Source of the DNA: Thermoleophilaceae bacterium
GTDB taxonomy: Bacteria; Actinomycetota; Thermoleophilia; Solirubrobacterales; Thermoleophilaceae
Reading direction: 5' to 3'
DNA length: 10,229 bases
Assembly (NCBI GenBank): GCA_013696905.1
Contig: JACCXP010000177.1
Location: 1-10,229 of the forward strand
Part shown: positions 1 to 6,140 of the stretch, piece after piece
How the letters are laid out: each line of letters begins with the position of its first letter
Position numbering within the stretch: position 1 is the stretch's first letter
Position numbers and translations under genes: made by a program
Notes under the pieces: model-generated
Told to the model about the DNA's origin: nothing
Seen by the model: only the letters and a program-made list of their open reading frames with translations
The model's database searches: none

Positions 1-1
1 C

Positions 2-1234
2 TTCGGCGACCTCGCGAGCTTCGACGCGCTGCTCGCCGCCGCTCACGCACGCGGACTCAAGCTCCTGATGGACCTCGTCCCCTGCCACACCTCGATCGAG
101 CACCCGTGGTTTCGCGACCACCCCGACTGGTACGTCTGGGCCGACGGCGACGCCCCGCCCAATAACTGGGTCGCCGCGTTCGGGGGCCCGGCATGGACCT
201 GGCACGAGCGGCGCGCGCGGTGGTACCTGCACTCGTTCTACCCCGAGCAGCCGGACCTCGACTGGCGCAATCCCGAGGTCGTCGCGGCGATGCAGGGGGC
301 CGTGCGCTTCTGGCTCGATCGCGGCGTCGACGGCTTTCGGCTCGACGCGATCGACCGCCTCGGCAAGGACCCGCAGCTGCGCGACAACCCACCCGCCACC
401 GAGCCGCCACTGTTCCCGCACCGCCTGCCGGACTTCAACGCGCTCGACCACATCTACTCCAAGAACACGACTCCTGAGACCGGCATCGCGCTCGCCGCGA
501 TCAGGGAGGCCGCCGGTGACGCCTTCCTGATCGGCGAGATCTACCTGCCGACGACCGACTGGCCGGTCTACCTCGAGCACCTCGACCGTGTGTTCGCGTT
601 CGAGCTCTTCCACGCGCAGCTGCCCTGGGAGCCGGCGGCGCTAAGGGCCGTGATCGAGCGCGCCTTCGAGCTCGACGGCGCGTGGGTGTTCTCGAACCAC
701 GACGCTGCGCGGCTGCCGACACGGCTCGGGGAGGAGAACGTGCGCCTGGCGGCGATGCTGCTGCTGACGCTCCCTGGGATGGCCTTCGTCTACCAGGGCG
801 ACGAGATCGGGCTGGTCGACGGCCCTGGGGCCGACCCTCCGTTCGACCGCGCGGGGCGGGACGGCCCGCGCCATCCGATGCAGTGGGAGTCCGGGCGAAA
901 CGGCGGCTTCTCGACCGCTGAGCCGTGGCTTGCGGCGGTCGACCCGGAGCGTCGAAACGTCGCCGACCAGCGCGAGGACCCGCGATCGCTGCTCGCGCTC
1001 TACCGCCGGCTGATCGAGTTTCGCCCCGCCCTGGGGCACGGCATGGCGATGCGCGACGCGGGCAGCGGGGTGCTCGCCTACGAGCGCGGCGAGGGACACG
1101 TCGTCGCCCTCAACCTCGCTGACGAGCCGCACGAGCTGTCGGGTGTCGGGTCGCTGGTCCTCTCGACGGGCGCCGACGCGGCCGCGTCCGGCGTGCTCGC
1201 GCCGCACGCGGGCGCGGTCTTCGAGCGCGCCTAG
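2..1234 (+). CDS. GH13 family alpha-glucosidase / alpha-amylase-like glycosidase, 5' partial
   Basis: Retaining alpha-glycoside hydrolase of family GH13, probably an intracellular enzyme acting on short maltodextrins, sucrose-like sugars or isomalto-sugars. The frame is open from base 2, so the gene begins before the window; 410 residues are visible and I estimate 100-130 N-terminal residues are missing. Numbering from base 2, the GH13 conserved regions appear in order: region I DLVPCHTS (24-31), QPDLDW (83-88, typical of the oligo-1,6-glucosidase/maltase group), region II GFRLDAID (111-118, nucleophile D115), region III LIGEIY (176-181, acid/base E179) and region IV SNHD (231-234). RDGPRHPMQW (286-295) and the following GGFS match the maltase/trehalose-synthase-like part of GH13. 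A short C-terminal beta domain follows. Region I has Cys28 where Asn is usual. It ends 13 bases before the stop of a convergent transporter gene. Substrate cannot be decided from this fragment. Confidence 0.93.
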   Translation, partial: FGDLASFDALLAAAHARGLKLLMDLVPCHTSIEHPWFRDHPDWYVWADGDAPPNNWVAAFGGPAWTWHERRARWYLHSFYPEQPDLDWRNPEVVAAMQGAVRFWLDRGVDGFRLDAIDRLGKDPQLRDNPPATEPPLFPHRLPDFNALDHIYSKNTTPETGIALAAIREAAGDAFLIGEIYLPTTDWPVYLEHLDRVFAFELFHAQLPWEPAALRAVIERAFELDGAWVFSNHDAARLPTRLGEENVRLAAMLLLTLPGMAFVYQGDEIGLVDGPGADPPFDRAGRDGPRHPMQWESGRNGGFSTAEPWLAAVDPERRNVADQREDPRSLLALYRRLIEFRPALGHGMAMRDAGSGVLAYERGEGHVVALNLADEPHELSGVGSLVLSTGADAAASGVLAPHAGAVFERA

Positions 1235-1240
1235 CCCGCA

Positions 1241-1255
1241 GCGCCGCTCAGGCGC
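1241..1255. terminator. Possible short bidirectional terminator hairpin between convergent genes
   Basis: GCGCC (1241-1245) and GGCGC (1251-1255) form a 5-bp all-GC stem with a 5-base loop, placed between the GH13 stop and the end of the convergent transporter gene and covering the transporter stop codon. There is no T-run on either side, so this is at best an actinobacterial-type hairpin terminator. A 5-bp GC stem also arises easily by chance in DNA of this composition. Confidence 0.25.
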
Positions 1256-2720
1256 GTACGGCGACGCGCCTGCGCTGCAGCCCACGCATGCGGCCCCCGG
1301 GCGGCGAGAGCAGCGTGGTCAGGGCGAGTCCGAACAGGGCGGCGGAGGCGCTGATCGCGAGCGCGATCGTGTAGCCGGCCTCGAGCGGGACGGTCGTCGA
1401 GGGGATCGCGTAGGCGGTCACGACGGCGGAGGAGATCTGTGCCCCGAACGCCGCCCCGGTGGTTCGCATGATGCTGTTCATCCCGCTCGCGACGCCGGTG
1501 TCGGCCGCGCTGACGTTCTCGACGACCAGGTTGCCGACCGCCGACAGCGCCGCCGCGACACCGATCCCGTGGAACATCATGAAGACGAAGATCATCCACG
1601 GCGCGTCGTGGAAGAAGGCGATCAGGAAGACACCGAGGGCGATCGAGGCGAGCCCGAAGCGAAGCGGCCAGGCGGCGCCGAAGCGCGTGCCCGCCGCGCC
1701 GGCGAGCGGACCGGCGAGCAGCATCGCGAGCGACGAGGGCAGGAAGAAGAGCCCTGTCATGACCGGCGAGGCGTCGAAGCCGTAGGTCACCTGCTCGGCG
1801 ACCTGCGCGGGTACGTCACCGGGGGCCTGCACGAAGCCCGGCAGCAGGATAAACGAGCCGAACATGGCGAAGCCGATCAGAACCGTCGTCGCGTTCGTGA
1901 CCGCCATCGGGCGGCTCGAGAGCGACGCGAGGTCGACCATCGGATCGGGCACGCGGCGCTCGATCCGCACCCACAGGGCGAACAGCGCCCCCGAGGCCGC
2001 GAACAGCCCGAGCACGCCGGGCGAGAGCCAGCCCCAGGCATTGCCCTCGCTGACGGCGAGCAGCAGTCCGACGAGCGCAAGCGAGAGCGTCGCGCCGCCG
2101 AGCCAGTCGGGGCGCGATTGGATGCGCGTGCGCGACTCGGGCACGATCCAGGCGATCAGCGCGGCGACCGCGAGCGCCGGCACCGCGCCGATCAGGAACA
2201 GCCAGGGCCAGGACAGCGCCTGCAGGATCGCGCCGCTCGATACGAGGCCGATGCCGCCGCCGAGGCCGAAGACCGACGACATCGTCCCGATCCCGATGCC
2301 GACCCGCTCGGGCGGGAACTCGTCGCGGATGATGCCGAAGGCGAGCGGGAAGACCGCGGCGCCTGCGCCCTGGACGACGCGAAAGAAGACGATCATCGCG
2401 AGGCTCGTCGAGAACGCAGCGGCGACGGAGGCGAGGCCGAAGACCGCCATCGAGATCACGAGCAGGCGCTTCTTGCCGTAGGTGTCGCCGAGCTTGCCGA
2501 GGATCGGCGTCAGCACCGAGGACGACAGCAGGAAGCCGGTCGCGATCCAGGCGACCCAGCTCGCCGTCGTGTCGAACTCGCGCTGGAAGAACGGCAGGGC
2601 GGGCACGACCAGCGTCTGCATGAAGGCGAACGAGACGCCGGCGGTGACGAGCAGCGTGAGCGTGACGAGGTAGTGGGGACCGCGACGCTCGGTAGCGCGC
2701 GTGGAAAGAACCGTGCTCAT
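1248..2720 (-). CDS. MFS transporter, DHA2 (EmrB/QacA-like, 14-TMS) family
   Basis: Inner-membrane proton-coupled exporter of the drug:H+ antiporter-2 type. The 490 residues give about 14 hydrophobic segments (roughly 17-40, 54-75, 86-106, 108-131, 142-165, 171-193, 208-223, 233-251, 275-299, 320-345, 353-371, 375-400, 415-436, 449-471). Motif A is GKLGDTYGKKR (75-85), the motif B arginine is in FFRVVQGAG (112-120), and GLGGGIG (152-158) stands in the motif C position. DPMVDL (259-264) after segment 8 and ASGMNSIMRTTGAAFG (411-426) are typical of DHA2 proteins. The ATG overlaps the upstream marR stop by four bases (ATGA), so translation is probably coupled. The pair resembles MarR-controlled efflux systems, but no EmrA-like adaptor is present. 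The exported compound is unknown; the neighbouring acyl-CoA dehydrogenase hints at an acyl or aromatic substrate, which is inference only. Confidence 0.93.
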   Translation of the reverse strand: MSTVLSTRATERRGPHYLVTLTLLVTAGVSFAFMQTLVVPALPFFQREFDTTASWVAWIATGFLLSSSVLTPILGKLGDTYGKKRLLVISMAVFGLASVAAAFSTSLAMIVFFRVVQGAGAAVFPLAFGIIRDEFPPERVGIGIGTMSSVFGLGGGIGLVSSGAILQALSWPWLFLIGAVPALAVAALIAWIVPESRTRIQSRPDWLGGATLSLALVGLLLAVSEGNAWGWLSPGVLGLFAASGALFALWVRIERRVPDPMVDLASLSSRPMAVTNATTVLIGFAMFGSFILLPGFVQAPGDVPAQVAEQVTYGFDASPVMTGLFFLPSSLAMLLAGPLAGAAGTRFGAAWPLRFGLASIALGVFLIAFFHDAPWMIFVFMMFHGIGVAAALSAVGNLVVENVSAADTGVASGMNSIMRTTGAAFGAQISSAVVTAYAIPSTTVPLEAGYTIALAISASAALFGLALTTLLSPPGGRMRGLQRRRVAVRA

Positions 2721-3181
2721 ACCTCGTCGATCGCCTCGGCCAGGCGCCTCAGCAGGCGCTCGGCCTGAGCGCGCTCGTGCTCGTCGAGCGTGTCGTAGAG
2801 CGCCCGGCGCTGCTCCTCGACGGCCTCGCGCTTGGCGGCCACGAGCCGGCCGCCCTTGGGCGTGAGCGACACGGTGACGGCGCGGCGGTCGTCGGGGCAG
2901 GGGCGCCTTGCGACGATGTCAGCGCGCTCGAGCGAGTCGAGCATGCGCGTGGCGGTCGGCGCGGCGACCCCGGCCGCTTCTGCGAGCCGGCCGACGTTGA
3001 GGTCACCGGCGTCCGCGAGCGCCTCGAGCAGGTGGTACTGCGACATCGTCAGCTCGAGGCCGCGGCGGCTGCTGACGCGTCCGCGCGCACGGCGGATCGA
3101 CTTGAGGAAGTCCGTCCAGGCGGCGTCGAAGCCCGTATAGGTGGGCTCGGTGCCGTGCGGCGCGCTCGCGCTTACTTGCAT
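2717..3181 (-). CDS. MarR family transcriptional regulator
   Basis: Dimeric winged-helix DNA-binding regulator of 154 residues, the usual MarR size. The wHTH lies at about 48-110: LNVGRLAEAAGV (61-72) is the first helix-turn part, APTATRMLDSLERADIV (74-90) the recognition helix, and RRPCPDDRRAVTVSLTPKG (92-110) the wing with its conserved D-D-R. Helices before residue 45 and after 115 form the dimer interface. Cys95 in the wing is the only cysteine. It is the first gene of a two-gene operon and overlaps the exporter start by four bases, so it most likely represses itself and the exporter and releases DNA on binding a small ligand. The ATG at 3181-3179 has no Shine-Dalgarno sequence in front (the adjoining bases are AT-rich), so a very short or leaderless mRNA is likely. 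No later start would keep the full N-terminal helix. Confidence 0.93.
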   Translation of the reverse strand: MQVSASAPHGTEPTYTGFDAAWTDFLKSIRRARGRVSSRRGLELTMSQYHLLEALADAGDLNVGRLAEAAGVAAPTATRMLDSLERADIVARRPCPDDRRAVTVSLTPKGGRLVAAKREAVEEQRRALYDTLDEHERAQAERLLRRLAEAIDEV

Positions 3182-3205
3182 AGCTAAAAATTAGCATGCT
3201 ACGTA
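3176..3205. promoter_or_regulatory. Putative MarR operator with overlapping divergent promoters
   Basis: This is the only AT-rich spot in the 72-bp gap between marR and the acyl-CoA dehydrogenase. GCTAA-AAA-TTAGC (3183-3195) is a perfect 5+5 inverted repeat, and TAGCATGCTA (3192-3201) is a perfect 10-bp palindrome overlapping it; both share TAGC half-sites, as MarR operators often do. A weak plus-strand promoter can be drawn as TTGCAT (3176-3181), 18 bases, TACGTA (3200-3205). On the minus strand TTGCGA (3229-3224), 18 bases, uses the same palindromic TACGTA. The palindromes are seen directly; their roles are inferred. Confidence 0.5.
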
Positions 3206-3253
3206 TGTGGCGCCGCGGCCGTTTCGCAACGCCCGGTTAGGGTCGACTTTGCA

Positions 3254-4471
3254 GTGGCCCTCGATCTTGGATCTCGCGCGGAGGAGCTTCGCGCCCGCGT
3301 CGGCGCCTTCGTCGAGCGCGAGGTGGTGCCGATCGAATCGGATCTCATGCGCGCACTCGACGACGAGGTCGCTGCTGGCGTGCCCTACCCGCGGATGCTC
3401 GAGGAGCTCCGCGCGCGCGCGCGCGAAGACGGGCTCTGGAACCTCTTCCTCGGGGACCGCGAGCACGGCGCGGGGCTCGGCCATTCCGAGTACGCGCCGC
3501 TGTGCGAGCTGATGGGCCGAAGCCCCGTCGCGCCGATGGCCTTCAACTGCGCGGCGCCCGACACCGGCAACATGGAGATCCTGCTCGAGCAGGGGTCATC
3601 CGAGCAGCGCGAGCGCTGGCTCACGCCGCTGCTCGAGGGCACGATCCGCTCGTGCTTCTCGATGACCGAGCCCGGGGCCGCGGGCTCTGATCCGACGGGC
3701 CTCTCGACACGCGCGCGGCTCGACGGCGAGGAGTGGGTGATCGACGGGCACAAGTGGTTCACGACCGGCGCGCTCGGGGCCGCGGTCGTGATCGTTATGG
3801 CCGTCACCGACCCGGACGCCGCTCCGCACCGGCGGGCGAGCATGATCCTCGTCCCGATCGAGACGGCCGGGATCGAGCTCGTGCGCCCGCTCGCGGTCAT
3901 GGGACACGCCGCCGGCCCCGGCCACTGGGAGATCCGCTACGAGGGCTGCCGCGTGCCGGCCTCGAACCTGCTCGGCGAGCGCGGAGCGGGCTTCCAGGTC
4001 GCGCAGGATCGGCTCGGGCCTGGACGGATGCACCACTGCATGCGAGCGGTCGGGGGAGCCGAGCGGGCACTCGAGTTGATGTGCAGGCGGGCCAATTCGC
4101 GCGAGGCCTTCGGCGGGCCGCTCGCCGACAAGCAGTTCGTGCAGGACTTCGTCGCACGCTCGCGGATCGAGCTCGAGGCCGCGCGCCTGATGGTGCGCCA
4201 CGCCGCTCACAAGATGGACGCCGAGGGCAAGCGCGCGGCCCGCAACGAGATCTCGATGGCCAAGGTGATGGCCGCGAACGTCCATCAGGACGTGCTGGAC
4301 CGGGCGATCCAGGTGCACGGGGCGCTCGGGGTCTCCGACGACTCGCCGCTCGCCTTGATGTGGCGCGAGGGGCGCTGGCTGCGCCTGGTCGACGGCGCCG
4401 ACGAGGTGCACAAGATGGCGATCGCCCGCCGCGAGCTGCGCCGGTTCGCCGCGCAGGCGGAGCCGCGCTAA
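3254..4471 (+). CDS. Acyl-CoA dehydrogenase, ACAD10/11-like
   Basis: FAD-dependent acyl-CoA dehydrogenase (alpha,beta-desaturation of an acyl-CoA, electrons to ETF) of 405 residues, normal for the longer ACAD subfamily. The N-terminal helical domain covers about 1-130. The middle beta domain has the flavin-contacting CFSMTEPGAAGSDPTG (134-149) and WFTTGA (168-173). The C-terminal helical domain has REAFGGPLADKQ (283-294), QVHGALG (353-359) and LVDGADEVHK (378-387). In classical SCAD/MCAD the last motif is YEGT with a catalytic Glu; Asp380 is here, in a DGADEVH context like ACAD10/11-type enzymes. The start is the GTG at 3254, with a weak TTAGGG about 11 bases upstream; no other start lies in frame nearby. 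It is divergent from marR and may share its operator. The end overlaps the stop of a convergent gene by four bases. Substrate chain is not known. Confidence 0.93.
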   Translation: MALDLGSRAEELRARVGAFVEREVVPIESDLMRALDDEVAAGVPYPRMLEELRARAREDGLWNLFLGDREHGAGLGHSEYAPLCELMGRSPVAPMAFNCAAPDTGNMEILLEQGSSEQRERWLTPLLEGTIRSCFSMTEPGAAGSDPTGLSTRARLDGEEWVIDGHKWFTTGALGAAVVIVMAVTDPDAAPHRRASMILVPIETAGIELVRPLAVMGHAAGPGHWEIRYEGCRVPASNLLGERGAGFQVAQDRLGPGRMHHCMRAVGGAERALELMCRRANSREAFGGPLADKQFVQDFVARSRIELEAARLMVRHAAHKMDAEGKRAARNEISMAKVMAANVHQDVLDRAIQVHGALGVSDDSPLALMWREGRWLRLVDGADEVHKMAIARRELRRFAAQAEPR

Positions 4472-5283
4472 GCCGCGCTGCCGGTGCTGACCTGCGTGCG
4501 CCGCGGCATCCGAGCGGCGGGCGCCGCGTCGGGGGAGCCTGCGGCGAGCGCCCGAAGGTGATCGCGCCAGTCGCTCTCGACCTCTGAGCACTCACGCAGG
4601 AACGCCCGCTCGAGCGCGGCGTTGGGGCCGGCCGGGTCGAGCGACGTCGCCAGGTCCACGCATGCCTCGCGGCCCGCTCCTCGCTCGAGCAGCGAGTAGA
4701 CGGTGCCCCCGAGCAGCTGTGCGTCGCGCGCCGACGGTGGGAACGAGGGCTTCGATCCCTCGCGCAGGCGGCGGGCGAGCGCAGGGCGCAGGTGACGCAC
4801 CTGTCCCGAGAAGAAGGTGGCGGCGCCCTCGCAGTGCCAGGCCCAGCGCACGTAGTCGCGCAGGCGGCGGCCAGTGAACGGCGGCGGAAGGCTCGGGTTG
4901 TTGGCGGCCACCACGAGGTGCGCGAACTCGTGCTCGGGCGCGAGCTGGAGCGCCTCACGCGAGCCGGGCACCTTCGATGCCCGCCGCTCGAGCGCCGCCG
5001 GCGCCAGCACGTGGATCTCGTCGGCGCCGAACCAGCCCGCGACGTAACGGCGCGCCGAGGGCGCCGTGACTGCGCGCGCCAGCGGCAGCCACGGACGCGA
5101 GATGCCGAGCTGGAGCGGAGAGGGGTGCATCACCACGGCGACGCCTTCCGGCACCGTCGTAAACGAGCTGCCGAGGCGAGCACGGAAGCGCTCGAGCCGC
5201 TCGAGCAGCGACTCGGCGTCGCGCGCCTCCTTGAGCTCGTGACGCGCCGAGAACGACTCCGAGACGGTCTCGACCCAGGCCAC
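4468..5283 (-). CDS. Hypothetical protein with gluzincin-like HExxH...E signature
   Basis: I do not recognise a named family for this 271-residue protein, but it carries the layout of peptidase-MA-like (gluzincin) zinc proteins: HEFAH (118-122) in PEHEFAHLVV, then WHCEGAATFFSG (149-160), where Glu152 would be the third zinc ligand 30 residues on, then LLGGTVYSLLERGAGREACVDL (190-211), which resembles the helix following the active site in such proteins. The first ~45 residues are charged and helical. No signal peptide or membrane segment is evident, so it is probably cytoplasmic. The GTG at 5283 is the only reasonable start and has no clear Shine-Dalgarno sequence. It lies 86 bases downstream of the DUF1802 gene on the same strand, with a 16-bp palindrome between them. 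The tail after ~250 (Ala/Pro/Arg-rich) is probably disordered. The fold assignment rests on motif spacing only; activity is unproven. Confidence 0.72.
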   Translation of the reverse strand: MAWVETVSESFSARHELKEARDAESLLERLERFRARLGSSFTTVPEGVAVVMHPSPLQLGISRPWLPLARAVTAPSARRYVAGWFGADEIHVLAPAALERRASKVPGSREALQLAPEHEFAHLVVAANNPSLPPPFTGRRLRDYVRWAWHCEGAATFFSGQVRHLRPALARRLREGSKPSFPPSARDAQLLGGTVYSLLERGAGREACVDLATSLDPAGPNAALERAFLRECSEVESDWRDHLRALAAGSPDAAPAARMPRRTQVSTGSAA

Positions 5284-5312
5284 TAGGCGTGCGCTCCCGA
5301 GCGGGAAGGACT

Positions 5313-5328
5313 GGTCACGGGCGTGACC
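5313..5328. promoter_or_regulatory. 16-bp palindrome GGTCACG-GG-CGTGACC (operator or hairpin)
   Basis: Perfect 7+7 inverted repeat around a 2-base centre, in the 86-bp gap between the DUF1802 stop and the HExxH-protein start. As RNA on the minus strand it could form a 6-bp stem with a tetraloop about 40 bases after the DUF1802 stop, but no T-run follows. As DNA it overlaps TAGGGT (5331-5326, minus), a possible -10 for the HExxH gene, which would suit a dimeric repressor. A second, shorter inverted repeat TCCCG-AG-CGGGA is at 5295-5306. The symmetry is seen directly; the role is open. Confidence 0.45.
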
Positions 5329-5369
5329 CTAGAAGACTCGACGGACGAGCGTCGGGCGAGGGTCGGGAT

Positions 5370-5999
5370 CTACGACAGGACCGGGACGGCGTTCGAGGCG
5401 ATCGCCTCGATCTCCTCGGCGGCGCGCTCGAACTCCTCGTCGGCGAGCACAGGCGTGCCCTCGAACGGCAGCTCGCGCTGGATCTCGAGCCAGGAACGGC
5501 AGCCGCCGTACTCGTCGCGCACCTTGACGGTGACCGGGCGCGGGATGCGGTACGTGCGCAGCACGATCACGTGCAGCGGGTGGCGCGGCTTCCAGCGCAG
5601 CCGCTTGACGGCGTAGTCGGTCGTCCACACGTAGTAGGGCGAGAGCGCGTCGATCGCGCGCGAGTCGGTGATCAGGTAGCTCGCAGCCACCTCCGCGAAC
5701 GCGCGGATCCGCACTCGCTCCGGCTGCGGGATGCCGCCGTCGCGGTCGATCGCTTCGGCCGGCGGCTCACCGCCCGGCCAGACCCCCTCCTCGAGCGCGC
5801 GATCGAGCTCGGGCTGATGCGAGGCACGCACGAGGCCGCCCTGCTGGTGATCGAAGGTGGGGTAGAGGAAGAAGCGGTCGTGCTCGATCTCGAAGTGCTT
5901 GTGCTCTTCGCGAATGCCCCCCTTGCGCAGCGTGAGCAGCTGCTCACCCTCCGCGAGCGCGCGCACGGTTACGGCCCATTCCTTGAAAGCAATTGGCAT
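5370..5999 (-). CDS. DUF1802 family protein
   Basis: Protein of 209 residues that I match to DUF1802 by its N-terminal block: PIAFKEWAVTVRAL (2-15), EQLLTLRKGGI (19-29) and FFLYPTFDHQ (43-52), which follow the family pattern of a KEWA start, an LRKGGI turn and a PT-x2-HQ block. A central stretch WTTDYAVKRLRWKPRHPLHV (125-144) and a C-terminal acidic helix follow. The family has no established biochemical role, so none is claimed; it looks soluble and cytoplasmic. The frame is open further upstream to a GTG at 6050, but ATG 5999 is chosen because homology begins there and GGGAGGGAG lies about 11 bases before it. A good promoter lies 64-91 bases upstream. The same-strand HExxH gene follows after 86 bases, so the two may be co-transcribed unless the palindrome between them stops transcription. 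Confidence 0.82.
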   Translation of the reverse strand: MPIAFKEWAVTVRALAEGEQLLTLRKGGIREEHKHFEIEHDRFFLYPTFDHQQGGLVRASHQPELDRALEEGVWPGGEPPAEAIDRDGGIPQPERVRIRAFAEVAASYLITDSRAIDALSPYYVWTTDYAVKRLRWKPRHPLHVIVLRTYRIPRPVTVKVRDEYGGCRSWLEIQRELPFEGTPVLADEEFERAAEEIEAIASNAVPVLS

Positions 6000-6062
6000 G
6001 AGTGAGTGACTCCCTCCCGCCTGTGCACGCGGGGTCCATTCGCCAAGCACGGAAGGAGCGGG

Positions 6063-6098
6063 ATTCTACGCAACGAGCGCCGAGATTCAACGATCTCG
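6063..6098 (-). promoter_or_regulatory. Predicted promoter of the DUF1802 gene with inverted repeat over the -35
   Basis: On the minus strand TTGAAT (6090-6085), a 16-base spacer and TAGAAT (6068-6063) form a good housekeeping-type promoter, putting the transcript start near 6056 and leaving a 5' leader of roughly 57 bases before ATG 5999. CGAGAT (6081-6086) and ATCTCG (6093-6098) form a 6-bp inverted repeat with a 6-base centre that covers the -35, and CGAGATC recurs at 6119-6125. This could be an operator. The repeat also lies 43-60 bases beyond the SQR stop and could act as a weak transcript-end hairpin, but no T-run follows. Confidence 0.5.
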
Positions 6099-6140
6099 AG
6101 GCGCGCTTGAATTATGGGCGAGATCTCCCAGCGCGCGAGC

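Noticed and set aside
1143..2768. Very long plus-strand open frame opposite the MFS gene
   Set aside because: Composition is Arg/Gly/Glu/Asp-rich low-complexity with no domain, as expected for an antisense frame of GC-rich coding DNA; the minus frame encodes a clear 14-segment transporter.
4461..4480. GCCGCGCT direct repeat around the convergent stops
   Set aside because: An 8-base GC-only repeat is expected by chance in this composition.
3596..4591. Minus-strand frame opposite the acyl-CoA dehydrogenase
   Set aside because: Antisense shadow with biased composition and no motifs.
6000..6050. GTG 6050 as start of the DUF1802 protein
   Set aside because: The extra 17 residues precede the conserved KEWA block, lack a Shine-Dalgarno sequence and lie almost at the predicted transcript start; ATG 5999 has GGGAGGGAG upstream.
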